A stretch of DNA of 64,000 bases from JAANXG01 sp963731035. GTDB lineage: Bacteria; Pseudomonadota; Gammaproteobacteria; Arenicellales; JAANXG01. The notes below the pieces were generated by a model. That model did not search any database. It had not been told where the DNA came from and worked only from the letters and a program-made list of their open reading frames with translations. This document shows positions 33,537 through 42,919 of this stretch, in pieces. A program made the position numbers and the translations under genes. The stretch's first letter is position 1, and each line of letters begins with the position of its first letter. The stretch is from NCBI GenBank assembly GCA_963731035.1, contig CAVSUY010000009.1:219819-283818 (forward strand). The letters are read 5' to 3'.

Positions 33537-33708
33537 GATACCGTCTGGTCCGAAATTCCGGCCGTGTCGCCGGTTGTTGTAAACTGGAGTGGAAGCACCA
33601 TCTATTGATAGCGACGGATGTTCCCCGGATGCTTTTCAGCCGGGGCTTGTCCACCGGGGCGCCCTCCGGGACAGCCCGCCGCAACATCCCCGCTGGATAC
33701 ATGCAATT

Positions 33709-35781
33709 ATGCCAAACCCATACGTTGATATGACCGACGCGCCCGATAATCCCCTGCTCGACCTCCGGGGACTCCCCCGATTCTCATCCATACGGCCGGA
33801 ACATGTGGAGCCGGCGCTGGACTACCTGCTCGAGCTAAACCGCAAACGCGTGGCCGAGCTGGAGAAGCGGTCCGGGTCCGCAGGTTGGAACGACTTCGTG
33901 CAGGTGCTTGAGGACCTGGACGAGAGACTCGCGAGGATGTGGTCCCCCGTGTCCCATCTGAACGCGGTAAACGACAGTCCGGAACTGCGCACCGCGTACG
34001 AAAATGCCCTGCCGCGGCTCACCGACTACCACACCGACCTGTCCCACAACGAGCGCCTGTTCGAGAAGTTCAAGGCCATACGGGAGGGAGCGGCGTTCGA
34101 CGAGCTGGAAAGTGCCCAGCGACGTATCGTGACCAACGCGATCCGCGACTACAAGCTCGCGGGGATCGATCTGCCAAAAGACAAGAAGGCGCGCTTCAAG
34201 GCCATTCAACAGGAGCTCGCCACGTTGTGCAATCGTTTTGACCACAACGTGCTCGACGCCACCGAAAGCTGGTCGTTGCATGTCGCGGACCGCGATCGCC
34301 TGGAAGACCTGCCGGACTCCAACCTGGAGCTGGCGCGGCAGGCCGCTTCCGAGCAGAACCAGCAAGGATGGCGCTTCACACTCCACATACCTTCCTACCT
34401 TCCGTTCATGATGTATTGCCGGGACCGGGACCTGCGCAGGCAGATGTACGAGGCCTATGCCACGCGGGCCAGTGACCAGGGGCCGGATGCGGGGCGCTTT
34501 GACAACGGCACTGTGATCGAGCGGATCCTCTCCCTGCGCGAAGAGTCGGCGGCGTTGCTCGGCTTCGAAAACTACGCGTTGGCGTCGCTTCAGACCAAGA
34601 TGGCGGAGTCGCCGGCGCAGGTCGAACAGTTCCTTCTGGACCTGGCCGGGCGGGTTCACGCCGCGGCCGAGCGCGAGTTGGCGGAACTCGAGGAATTCGC
34701 CCGCGGCCAGTGCGGCCTCGAGAGCCTGGAGGCCTGGGACATGGCCTATGTCTCCGAGCGGCTGAGACAGTCGCGCTACGCATTCTCGGACGAGGACGTG
34801 CGCCCCTATTTCCCCACCGACCGGGTGATCAGCGGGCTGTTCGAGGTGGTTCGTCGTCTCTACGGCATCGAGGCCAGGCACGTGGGAGGGGTCGAAACCT
34901 GGCACCCCGATGTGGAATTCTACGAACTGGTGGACCGGAAGGGCGAGGTGCGCGGCCGGTTCTTTCTCGACCCCTACGTGCGCAAAGGCAAGCGCGGCGG
35001 GGCCTGGATGGACGAGTGCATATCGAGAAGGCGGACCGGGGGCGATGTGCAGATCCCGGTGGCCTATCTGACCTGTAACTTCTCGCCCCCGATGGGGGAC
35101 CGGCCGGCGCTGCTGACCCACGAAGAGGTGCTGACCCTGTTCCATGAGTTCGGTCACGGGCTGCACCACATGCTCTCCAGGGTCGACTACGTGTCGGTGT
35201 CCGGCATCAACGGCGTTGCCTGGGACGCAGTGGAGCTGCCGAGCCAGTTCATGGAAAACTGGTGCTGGGAACCCGAGGCTCTGAATCTCGTCTCCGGACA
35301 CTACCGCACCGGCGAGCCGCTGCCCGCCGATCTGTTGAAGAAGATGCGCTCGGCACGCAACTTCCAGTCCGCCATGCAGATGCTGCGGCAGGTCGAGTTC
35401 TCCCTGTTCGACCTGCGCCTGCATCGGGACTACCGGGATCAGGGCATCGACTACGTGCAGCAGGTGCTCGACCAGGTGAGGAAGGAGGTGGCGGTCATCA
35501 CCCCGCCCGCCTACCAACGCTTCCAGCACGGCTTCTCCCACATCTTCGCCGGCGGTTACGCCGCCGGCTACTACAGCTACAAGTGGGCCGAGGTCCTGTC
35601 CGCCGACGCCTTCAGCCGCTTCGAGGAGGAGGGCATATTCAACCCGGCGACGGGCCACTCATTTCTGGAAAACATCCTTGAGGTGGGCGGCGTCGTCGAC
35701 CCCGCCGACATGTTCCGAAACTTCCGCGGCCGCGACCCCAAGGTGGACGCCCTCCTCCGCCACAATGGCCTGGCTGCCTGA
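33709..35781 (+). CDS. prlC: Oligopeptidase A (M3 family)
   Basis: 690 residues. Zinc motif HEFGH at 479-483 followed by the usual catalytic surroundings (GLHHMLSRVDY; SGINGVAWDAVELPSQFMENW). Degrades cytosolic peptides, including signal-peptide remnants. The start is uncertain: ATG at 33709 (MPNPYVD) or at 33730 (MTDAPDN); neither has a good ribosome site. The open frame continues further upstream to 33589 without family similarity. Confidence 0.94.
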   Translation: MPNPYVDMTDAPDNPLLDLRGLPRFSSIRPEHVEPALDYLLELNRKRVAELEKRSGSAGWNDFVQVLEDLDERLARMWSPVSHLNAVNDSPELRTAYENALPRLTDYHTDLSHNERLFEKFKAIREGAAFDELESAQRRIVTNAIRDYKLAGIDLPKDKKARFKAIQQELATLCNRFDHNVLDATESWSLHVADRDRLEDLPDSNLELARQAASEQNQQGWRFTLHIPSYLPFMMYCRDRDLRRQMYEAYATRASDQGPDAGRFDNGTVIERILSLREESAALLGFENYALASLQTKMAESPAQVEQFLLDLAGRVHAAAERELAELEEFARGQCGLESLEAWDMAYVSERLRQSRYAFSDEDVRPYFPTDRVISGLFEVVRRLYGIEARHVGGVETWHPDVEFYELVDRKGEVRGRFFLDPYVRKGKRGGAWMDECISRRRTGGDVQIPVAYLTCNFSPPMGDRPALLTHEEVLTLFHEFGHGLHHMLSRVDYVSVSGINGVAWDAVELPSQFMENWCWEPEALNLVSGHYRTGEPLPADLLKKMRSARNFQSAMQMLRQVEFSLFDLRLHRDYRDQGIDYVQQVLDQVRKEVAVITPPAYQRFQHGFSHIFAGGYAAGYYSYKWAEVLSADAFSRFEEEGIFNPATGHSFLENILEVGGVVDPADMFRNFRGRDPKVDALLRHNGLAA

Positions 35782-35861
35782 TCCGGCTGAGGGGAAAGCG
35801 GATGTTGGGATGTCGCTGTATGCGCCGCCTCACAACGACGGTGGCCCGGTGTCGGTTCGGG

Positions 35862-36887
35862 CTATTTCAACTGTCGCAAAATCGTTTCGTTGTCGATCAA
35901 GCCGACCGCTTTCCCTTCGTCCACCACCACCACACAGGCAGCGTCGCCGCGTGCCTTCAGTACATCGCGCAGGCTCTTGTCCGATTCGATACGAGGCAGG
36001 CCATCGAGCTGGGTGCCCTCGGCCAGGGGAGTCATCACCACGCTGGCGGTCAGCGCTTCCAGCGGATTGATGCGCGCCACGAACCGGCGCACGTAATCAG
36101 TCGCCGGGTTGCGCCAGATCTCCGCCGGTACGCCCGACTGCACGATCCGGCCCTCGTCCATGATAACGATCTGCTGGCCGAGCTTCAGCGCCTCGTCCAG
36201 GTCGTGGCTGACAAACAGGATGGTCTTCTTCAATTCCCGCTGCAGTGTCAGCAGCTCATCCTGGAGGTGGGAGCGGATCAGGGGATCCAGGGCCGAGAAC
36301 GGCTCGTCCATGAGCAGCACGTCGGCGTCGGTGGCGAAGGCCCGGGCCAGGCCAACCCGCTGCTGCATGCCGCCGGACAGCTCCCGGGCGTAGCGGTCCG
36401 CCCACTGCGACAGATGCACCATCTCCAGCTTCTCGTCCACGATTTGCAGGCGCTCGGCTTTCGGAACTCCCTTGAGCTCCAGTCCGAAGCCCACGTTCTC
36501 CCGCACCGTGCGCCAGGGCAGCAGAGCAAACTGCTGGAACACCATGGTGACGGATTCCTGCCGGAGGTGGCGCAGCGTGGCCGCGTTGCAACTGGAGAGC
36601 TTGACCTCGCCCCGGCGGGTCAGCACCGTCACCTCGCCGCGGGTAATCGGATTCAGGCGGTTGACGGTGCGCAACAGCGTCGACTTGCCCGAGCCGGACA
36701 AGCCCATCAAGACGCAGATCTCGCCTTCCGGCACCGACAGGGTCGCGTCCGCCACCCCCAGGACGACGCCGGTCTCCTCCAGGATGCGGCTGCGGCTCTC
36801 GCCGGCATCCAGCAGCCGAAGAGCCTCGCCGCGCCGGGCGCCGAACAGCACGTCCACGCGCTCGATCCGGATCGTGTCTTTCACCAC
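35862..36887 (-). CDS. choV: Choline/betaine ABC transporter, ATP-binding subunit
   Basis: 341 residues. Walker A GLSGSGKST, signature LSGGMQQRVGLARA and Walker B VLLMDEPFSALD; about 60 residues at the C-terminus read as a CBS-like regulatory domain (ESDKSLRDVLKARGDAACVVVVDEGKAVGLIDNETIL, read from positions about 305-341). It belongs to the OpuA/ProV family. A GTG start is used. Its start overlaps the permease stop by 7 nt; third gene of the choX-choW-choV operon. Confidence 0.92.
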   Translation of the reverse strand: MVKDTIRIERVDVLFGARRGEALRLLDAGESRSRILEETGVVLGVADATLSVPEGEICVLMGLSGSGKSTLLRTVNRLNPITRGEVTVLTRRGEVKLSSCNAATLRHLRQESVTMVFQQFALLPWRTVRENVGFGLELKGVPKAERLQIVDEKLEMVHLSQWADRYARELSGGMQQRVGLARAFATDADVLLMDEPFSALDPLIRSHLQDELLTLQRELKKTILFVSHDLDEALKLGQQIVIMDEGRIVQSGVPAEIWRNPATDYVRRFVARINPLEALTASVVMTPLAEGTQLDGLPRIESDKSLRDVLKARGDAACVVVVDEGKAVGLIDNETILRQLK

Positions 36888-37741
36888 TTGTTCTTCTTAG
36901 TCTGCCGGCACAGGCGGTCCAGGATGATGGCCACGATCACGATGGACAGACCCGACTCGAACCCCATGGCGATGTTGACCTGGTTGAGCGCCCGCAACAC
37001 AGGCACCCCGAGGCCGGGGGCGCCGACCATGGCGGCGATCACCACCATGGACAGGGACAACATGATGCACTGGTTGACCCCGGCCATGATGGACGGCATG
37101 GAGTGGGGAAGCTCGACCTTGAACAGGCGCTGCCAGTGGCTGGCACCGAAGGCGTCGCCGGCTTCCAACAACTCCTTGGGAACGCGCGATATGCCCAGCA
37201 TCGTGAGCCGCACCGGCGCGGGCATGGCGAAGATCACCGTGGAGATCAACCCCGGCACCATGCCCAGCCCGAACATGATCAGGGTGGGGATCAGGTAGAC
37301 GAAGGTCGGGATGGTCTGCATCAGGTCCAGCACCGGCTGCACCGCCGCGTACAGCCTGGGCCGGTGGCCGCAGGCGATGCCCAACGGCACCCCGAGGAGA
37401 AGGCAGAGGAGGGTGGCGATACTCACCAGCCCCGTGGTCTGGCAGGTGTCCTTCCAGTAGCCGAGGTTGAGGACCAGCAACAGGGTGAGGACGATGCCTA
37501 CCACCAGTTTCCAGGAGCGGTGCAACCGCCAGGCGATGAGGCCCACCAGCGCGATAAACAACACTGGCGGCAGCCACAGCAGGCCGTCCACTACCCCGTT
37601 GATGATCGTGTCCAGGATCGCCGACACTCCATCGAAGAACCAGCCGCCGTAGCGCAGCAGCAAGTCCACCAGGTCTTCCACCCAGCGGCCGATGGGCAGG
37701 CTGTGCGAGGCGATCCAGGTGCTGAACGGATCGGAATGCAT
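36881..37741 (-). CDS. choW: Choline ABC transporter, permease subunit
   Basis: 286 residues with about seven TM helices (for example VLFIALVGLIAWRL, LVVGIVLTLLLVLNLGYW) and the permease EAA-type loop (EAGDAFGASHWQRLFKVELP). OpuA/ProW-like inner-membrane component. Overlaps the ATPase gene, and starts 5 nt after the binding-protein gene. Confidence 0.93.
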   Translation of the reverse strand: MHSDPFSTWIASHSLPIGRWVEDLVDLLLRYGGWFFDGVSAILDTIINGVVDGLLWLPPVLFIALVGLIAWRLHRSWKLVVGIVLTLLLVLNLGYWKDTCQTTGLVSIATLLCLLLGVPLGIACGHRPRLYAAVQPVLDLMQTIPTFVYLIPTLIMFGLGMVPGLISTVIFAMPAPVRLTMLGISRVPKELLEAGDAFGASHWQRLFKVELPHSMPSIMAGVNQCIMLSLSMVVIAAMVGAPGLGVPVLRALNQVNIAMGFESGLSIVIVAIILDRLCRQTKKNKW

Positions 37742-37746
37742 TCAGC

Positions 37747-38691
37747 TCATATTCCGAGCTTGCCCTTCACCGCGGCCATGCCGTCGCCGCCGTCGATCGT
37801 GGTGACGCCGCCGAGCCAGGTGCCCAGCACCTGCGGATTGCTCTTCAGCCACGCCTTGGCGGCATCGCCCGGATCCTGCTTCTCGTCGAGGATCGCCTTC
37901 ATGATCTCGTTCTCCATCTTCAGCGAGAAGGTCAGGTTCTTCAGTAGTTGCCCGACGTTGGGGCATTGATCGACATAGCCCGCCCGGGTGTTGGTAAAAA
38001 CTTCGGCGCCGCCGTAGTTCGGGCCGAATACGTCGTCGCCGCCGGAGAGGTAGGTGAGGTCGAAATTAGTGTTCATCGGATGCGGCTCCCAGCCCAGGAA
38101 TACGATCGGCTTTTCCTGGCGGGTGGCGCGGGCCACCTGGGCCAGCATGCCCTGCTCGCTGGACTCCACCATCTCGAATCCGCCGAGGCCGAACTGGTTC
38201 TTGTCGATCATGCCTTGGATCAGGCGATTGCCGTCGTTGCCGGGCTCGATGCCGTAGATCTTGCCGTCCAGTTCATCCTTGTGCTTGGCGATGTCCTTGT
38301 AGTCGGCAATACCAATCTTGGCGCCGTACTTGTTGGTGGCCAGCGTGTACTTGGCGCCGGTCAGGTTCTTGTGCACGGTTTCCACCGTGCCGGCCTCGCG
38401 ATACGGCTTGATGATCGGCTCCATGGTGGGCATCCAGTTGCCCAGGAACACGTCGATGTCGTTGTTCGCCAGGCTGGTGTAGGTCACCGGTACCGACAGG
38501 ACCTTCACATCGGTCTGGTATCCGAGCGCCTCCAGCACGGTCGTTGTCAACGCGGTTGTCGAAGTGATATCGGTCCACCCCACGTCCGAGAATCGGACGG
38601 TCTTGCATTGGGCCGAGTCGGCGGAAGCGGCCGCCGAGCCCGCAGCCAGGGCAGCCGCGACGACTGCAGTAAGAAAATGACGAAAACGCAT
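37747..38691 (-). CDS. choX: Choline-binding periplasmic protein
   Basis: 314 residues with a Sec signal (MRFRHFLTAVVAAALAAGSAAASA). The mature protein has the OpuAC fold of ChoX: QCKTVRFSDVGWTDITSTT near the start, LGNWMPTM and GWEPHPM with the aromatic residues that cage the choline quaternary amine. Two cysteines (QCKTV, VDQCPNV) could form the ChoX disulfide. First gene of choXWV. Choline specificity is supported by the nearby choline sulfatase gene. Confidence 0.92.
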   Translation of the reverse strand: MRFRHFLTAVVAAALAAGSAAASADSAQCKTVRFSDVGWTDITSTTALTTTVLEALGYQTDVKVLSVPVTYTSLANNDIDVFLGNWMPTMEPIIKPYREAGTVETVHKNLTGAKYTLATNKYGAKIGIADYKDIAKHKDELDGKIYGIEPGNDGNRLIQGMIDKNQFGLGGFEMVESSEQGMLAQVARATRQEKPIVFLGWEPHPMNTNFDLTYLSGGDDVFGPNYGGAEVFTNTRAGYVDQCPNVGQLLKNLTFSLKMENEIMKAILDEKQDPGDAAKAWLKSNPQVLGTWLGGVTTIDGGDGMAAVKGKLGI

Positions 38692-39038
38692 GGTATCTCC
38701 TCCCCTAGGTGATTAGTGGATTCTGGATTGAGCAATCTAGCCCCCAATCGTGGCCGGATCAACATGTGCAGGCTAAATTCAGGTTCCAGGGGAGGCGAAG
38801 CGGCGGGTTTTCGCATGACCGTCGATCACTCTTCTTCGGTCGAAAATATTGGCGTTCCCGTCCCGGTCGGCGAGCTTGTTGCGAACCCGGACGCGATCCA
38901 CTGGTCCGGGTACCCGCCGCCGGCGCGAGGGCGCAGCCCAGCACGACGAACGGCGTGGATAGTCGGTTATACTGGTATTTGAATCAAAAATGGTCAGACA
39001 CGTCTAAACTAATCCTGAGCGAACTTGTGGTAAATCCG
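38692..39038. other. 347-nt intergenic region
   Basis: Divergent control region between choX (minus) and the DUF4124 gene (plus). Toward the plus-strand gene a TTATAC-like -10 (about 38966) lies about 70 nt before the start. No gene is seen; open frames here are GC-rich noise. Confidence 0.5.
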
Positions 39039-39755
39039 ATGCGACTCCTAATCTGCGCGGCCGCGATGGCCACGATCCTGGCAGCCCCCGCTGCCATGGG
39101 CGCTGATACCCTGTACAAGTGGGTGGACAAGGACGGCAACGTCACCTATCAGGGCCAGCCGCCACCGGCCCAATCCGGCCAGGTGGAAACGATGGTGGAG
39201 CGGACCGACCCCGCCGCGGCGAACCCGACTCCCGACGTGCCTGTCGTGTTGTACTCGATCAAGGTGTGTGATTCCTGCGACCTGGTGCGGCACATGCTGG
39301 AGCAGCGCGGCATACCGTTCCAGGAGAAGAATGCCGACGGCGACGCGGCTGTCCAGGCGGAGATCAAGAAGGTCGCCGGCGTGCTGTCGGTGCCGGTCGT
39401 CACCATCGGCGACCAGGTGCTGACGGGATACAACAAGCAGCTCATGTTGAAGGACCTCGCAGATGCCGGTTTCTCCACCGATGTTTCCGCGCCCAGGCCC
39501 ACGGAGCAGGCTTCCGAGTCGACGCAGAATAAGCCGCTGACCCGCGACGACCTCCAGGGAATGACCCCCGAGGAGATCCAGCAAAAGGCCAAGGACGCCG
39601 CCTTGCGCGGAGAGGACAACAACATCTTCGACGAGGACAACGGCTTGACCCTGAATCACGACATGTTCCCCAATGATACGGGGGGCGATCAGCCTGACGA
39701 CATCACCAAACTCGAGGAGATACCCAAGGACGAGCAGATCCGTGTCGACCAGTAA
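39039..39755 (+). CDS. Secreted DUF4124 / glutaredoxin-like protein
   Basis: 238 residues from the ATG at 39039. A signal peptide (MRLLICAAAMATILAAPAAMGA) precedes a short DUF4124 module (LYKWVDKDGNVTYQGQPP), then a glutaredoxin-like domain in which the redox motif is CDSC (VVLYSIKVCDSCDLVRHMLEQ, split here from about residue 68). The C-terminal about 70 residues are acidic and probably disordered. A periplasmic disulfide-handling role is inferred. An extended upstream frame (to 38709) is not coding. Confidence 0.75.
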   Translation: MRLLICAAAMATILAAPAAMGADTLYKWVDKDGNVTYQGQPPPAQSGQVETMVERTDPAAANPTPDVPVVLYSIKVCDSCDLVRHMLEQRGIPFQEKNADGDAAVQAEIKKVAGVLSVPVVTIGDQVLTGYNKQLMLKDLADAGFSTDVSAPRPTEQASESTQNKPLTRDDLQGMTPEEIQQKAKDAALRGEDNNIFDEDNGLTLNHDMFPNDTGGDQPDDITKLEEIPKDEQIRVDQ

Positions 39756-39782
39756 GCGGCGGAAGGAAACGAACGACCGAGT

Positions 39783-40556
39783 ATGAGAATAGCCACCTGG
39801 AATGTGAATTCGCTCCGGGTCCGGCTGCCGCAAGTTCTGGACTGGCTGGGGGAGAACGAGCCGGACGTACTGTGTATCCAGGAGACAAAGCTGCGGGACG
39901 AGGAATTCCCTGTCGCCGAGTTCGAGGCTCTGGATTACCACGCCGCTTTCTCCGGCCAGAAGACCTACAACGGCGTTGCCGTAATTTCCCGCCTGCCCAT
40001 GCGCGACGTCGAGACCGACCTGCCGGAGCTGGAAGACCCCCAGCGGCGGGTCCTATCCGGCCTCATCGGCTCCGTACGGGTTGTGAATCTCTACGTTCCC
40101 AACGGCCAGGAGGTCGGCTCCCCCAAGTACGAGTACAAGCTCGAATGGCTGGAACACCTGCTCGAGTACGCCAATGCCCTGAGGAGCGAGCATGAGTACG
40201 TGGTGATGTGCGGCGATTTCAACATCGCTCCCGAAGACCGGGACGTGCACGATCCGGAAGCCTGGCGGGGGAAGGTACTGTGCAGCGAGCCGGAACGCGA
40301 AGCCTTCAGGGCTCTGACCGGCACCGGTCTGCACGACGCGTTCCGCAAGTTCGAACAGCCGGAGGGCGCCTACTCGTGGTGGGACTACCGCGCAGCGGCC
40401 TTCCGCCGCAATAGGGGCCTGCGTATCGACCATATCCTGTGCAGCGACTCTCTTTACGAGCACGTACAGTCGTGCACCATCGACAAAGGGCCCCGCAAGC
40501 TGGAACGGCCCTCGGACCACGCCCCTGTGGTAGCAGACGTCGCGGCGTCTGACTGA
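39783..40556 (+). CDS. xthA: Exodeoxyribonuclease III
   Basis: AP endonuclease / 3'-5' exonuclease of base-excision repair. 257 residues with WNVNSLRVRL (Asn7), the metal Glu in QETKL (34), GDFNIAPEDRD (Asp/Asn pair) and C-terminal SDHAPV. Follows the DUF4124 gene at 27 nt. Complements mutM in repair of oxidised bases. Confidence 0.96.
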   Translation: MRIATWNVNSLRVRLPQVLDWLGENEPDVLCIQETKLRDEEFPVAEFEALDYHAAFSGQKTYNGVAVISRLPMRDVETDLPELEDPQRRVLSGLIGSVRVVNLYVPNGQEVGSPKYEYKLEWLEHLLEYANALRSEHEYVVMCGDFNIAPEDRDVHDPEAWRGKVLCSEPEREAFRALTGTGLHDAFRKFEQPEGAYSWWDYRAAAFRRNRGLRIDHILCSDSLYEHVQSCTIDKGPRKLERPSDHAPVVADVAASD

Positions 40557-40705
40557 ACGGATGGATTACGGCTGAACAGGCCGGTGCGTTCGTTTACTCC
40601 GTGCGAATGACGTGCCACTCCCCACCGATGTCGTCACCGTTCAATTCGCCGGGCGTGCCGTCGCCGGAGTAGTAGGCGGGCCGTCTCTGGTAAGTAAGCG
40701 CTCGA

Positions 40706-40783
40706 TCGCGGCTAAAGCCGCTCCTACAATCCGAAGCTGCGCGACGTGCCGAACCCGGATTGTAGGAGCTACGTCAGTCGCGA
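40706..40783. repeat. REP doublet (GGAGCGGCTTTAGCCGCGA class)
   Basis: Left arm 40706-40733 and right arm 40756-40783 are reverse complements over 28 nt (about four changes), separated by 22 nt. Each arm has the TTGTAGGAGC...CGCGA text known from pseudomonad and xanthomonad REPs. It sits between xthA and betC, which converge here. No RAYT transposase is present in the window. Confidence 0.6.
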
Positions 40784-40806
40784 TTACCTCGACTTTGTGA
40801 GCCGGG

Positions 40807-42327
40807 TCAGTCCTTGGGAAACCGCGCCCGCCCCTCGACCACGTTGAGATCCATGTGGTTGCGCATGTAGCGATCGTCGCAGTGCTGGTTGGGCTCGAAG
40901 TCCCAGGGCTGGTAGCGGCCTTGGCGCAGCGCGTCGTAAACCACCCAGCGCCGGGCCTGGCTGTCGCGCACTTCGGCATCGAAATTCTTCATGTCCCAGA
41001 TAGAGCGGATCTTTTCAATGAAGGTCGAAACGGTTCCCGCGTGTTCGGGGTCTTCGGCCAGGTTCGTCAACTCGCGCGGATCGTTCTCCAGATCGAAGAG
41101 CTGCGGAGGATCCAGCTCGCAGTGATTGAACTTGTAGCGGCTCTCGCGGATGGAAACCAACGGCGCGTAGGACCCTTCCGCCGCGTACTCCATCAATACC
41201 GGTGTCTGCCGCTTCGACCCGTTCAATTGCGGAACCAGCGACTCGCCATCGGTCCAGGGTTCGAACCCGGTCGTATCCACCCCCGCGAGGTCCGCCAGCG
41301 TTGACGGAATGTCGAGACTGGAAACCGGATCGAGCAGCAGCGCCGGCGAGACGTTCGGCCCCGAAATCATCAGAGGTATGCGCGCCGACCCTTCAAAGAA
41401 GCTCATCTTGAACCAAAGTCCCCGTTCGCCCAGCATGTCGCCGTGATCGGCGACGAACACCACCAGTGTGTTTTCCGCCATGCCGCTGTTCTCCAGCGTC
41501 TGCAGGATGCGACCTATGTTCTCGTCGACGTAGGACACGTTGGCGAAGTAGCCGCGCCGGGCATCGCGGATGTGCTCCTCCGTAATCTCGAAGTTCTTGT
41601 AGTCGTTGGCCAGATACAAACGCTGGCTGTGTGGGTCCTGAGCCTCGAATGGCATAGCCTCCACTTCCGGCTGCAGCGCGCCGCAGCTCGAGTAGAGATC
41701 CCAGAACCGGCGCCGGGCGACATAGGGATCGTGCGGATGGGTGAAGCTCACCGTGAGGCACCAGGGTCTCGGGTCGTTGCCGCGGGCCAGCCGCAGCAGC
41801 TCCGCCTGGCCGTGGAACGCCACCTCGTCGTCGAACTCGAGCTGGTTGGTGATCTCCGCCACGCCGGCGCCGGTCACTGAGCCGAGGTTGTGGTACCACC
41901 AGTCGATACGCTCCCCGGGCTTGCGGTAGTCCGGCGTCCAGCCGAAGTCGGCGGGGTAGACGTCTGTGGTAAGGCGCTTCTCGAAGCCGTGAAGCTGGTC
42001 CGGCCCCACGAAGTGCATCTTACCGGACAGCGCCGTGAAGTAGCCCGCGCGCCGCAGGTAATGGGCATAGGTCGGCAGCGACGCCGCAAACTCGGCGGCG
42101 TTGTCGTAAATACGGTTGCGTGACGGCAGCTGACCGGTCATGAACGCACCGCGCCCGGGCACGCACAGGGGACTCGGCGTATAGCAGTTGGCGAAGCGCG
42201 CCGACCGTTCCGCCAGCCGCCGCAGGTTGGGGGCGTGAAGAAACTCGACGGGACCGTCGGGAAACAACGTTCCGGTCAGCTGGTCTGCCATCAGGACCAG
42301 GATATTCGGGCGTCTCGTAGTGCTCAT
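40807..42327 (-). CDS. betC: Choline-sulfatase
   Basis: Hydrolyses choline-O-sulfate to choline and sulfate. 506 residues from the ATG at 42327 (MSTTRRPNILVLMADQLTG). Cys55 in CVPGR (55-59) is the site converted to formylglycine; ADQ near the N-terminus (14-16) gives the metal Asp, and VVFVADHGDMLGE another. Arg/Lys surroundings are intact. Near a choline transporter, so choline-O-sulfate would be used as an osmoprotectant or nutrient. betA and betB are not in this window. Confidence 0.92.
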   Translation of the reverse strand: MSTTRRPNILVLMADQLTGTLFPDGPVEFLHAPNLRRLAERSARFANCYTPSPLCVPGRGAFMTGQLPSRNRIYDNAAEFAASLPTYAHYLRRAGYFTALSGKMHFVGPDQLHGFEKRLTTDVYPADFGWTPDYRKPGERIDWWYHNLGSVTGAGVAEITNQLEFDDEVAFHGQAELLRLARGNDPRPWCLTVSFTHPHDPYVARRRFWDLYSSCGALQPEVEAMPFEAQDPHSQRLYLANDYKNFEITEEHIRDARRGYFANVSYVDENIGRILQTLENSGMAENTLVVFVADHGDMLGERGLWFKMSFFEGSARIPLMISGPNVSPALLLDPVSSLDIPSTLADLAGVDTTGFEPWTDGESLVPQLNGSKRQTPVLMEYAAEGSYAPLVSIRESRYKFNHCELDPPQLFDLENDPRELTNLAEDPEHAGTVSTFIEKIRSIWDMKNFDAEVRDSQARRWVVYDALRQGRYQPWDFEPNQHCDDRYMRNHMDLNVVEGRARFPKD

Positions 42328-42500
42328 GGGTCTCGCTGCGCAGGTAAGTGAAAGCAATTGTCGGTGGCCGGCGCGGGTATGCTACTCCGGCTGTTGTTGT
42401 ATGGACAGGGAACGGGAAATTGCGCTTCGGCCGGGGCCTTGGATAGACTGGTGTACGATGCGAGCGTCTATGCTCCCCTCAAAGAAAAGAGGTCGCCACA

Positions 42501-42888
42501 ATGAACGCCACCGCTCGTTTGTTCCTGCTCCTCGGCGGCGCTAACGCCGCGCTCGTCGTCGTACTGGGCGCTTTCGGGGCCCATGCCTTGAAGGCGCGAC
42601 TACCGGTGGACATGATGGCGATGTATCACACCGGCATCGAATACCACTGTTTCACGGTCTCGGGCTGATCGCGGTCGGCCTGGCGGCCGCCTGGATGCCC
42701 GACTTCGGTGTCCCTGAAATGGTCGGGCTGGCTGATGCTCGGGGGCATCGTTCTTGTTCTCCGGGAGCCTTTACCTGTTGAGCCTCACTGGCCAGCGCTG
42801 GATCGGCGCCGTGACGCCTTTCGGCGGCGTAGCTTTCATCGCTGCCTGGGTCATGTTCTGTATCGCCGTGGTCCGTGGCGTCAACTAA
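42501..42888 (+). pseudogene. DUF423 (YgdD-like) membrane protein, frameshifted
   Basis: Starts normally at an ATG with AAGAGG upstream: MNATARLFLLLGGANAALVV, then VLGAFGAHALKARLP. Similarity to DUF423 then continues in other frames: a one-base loss near 42646-42665 gives a TGA at 42666, +1 near 42703 restores the LKWSGWLMLGGI part, and another +1 near 42757 restores SGSLYLLSLTGQRWIG to the TAA at 42886. Three disruptions within 390 nt suggest a decayed gene or a poor-quality sequence stretch. Confidence 0.75.
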
Positions 42889-42919
42889 TGAAGCGGTACA
42901 CTAGGACCGGTCAGCACTC

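Noticed and set aside
33835..35658. 607-codon open frame on the minus strand over prlC
   Set aside because: Pure antisense shadow of the oligopeptidase gene.
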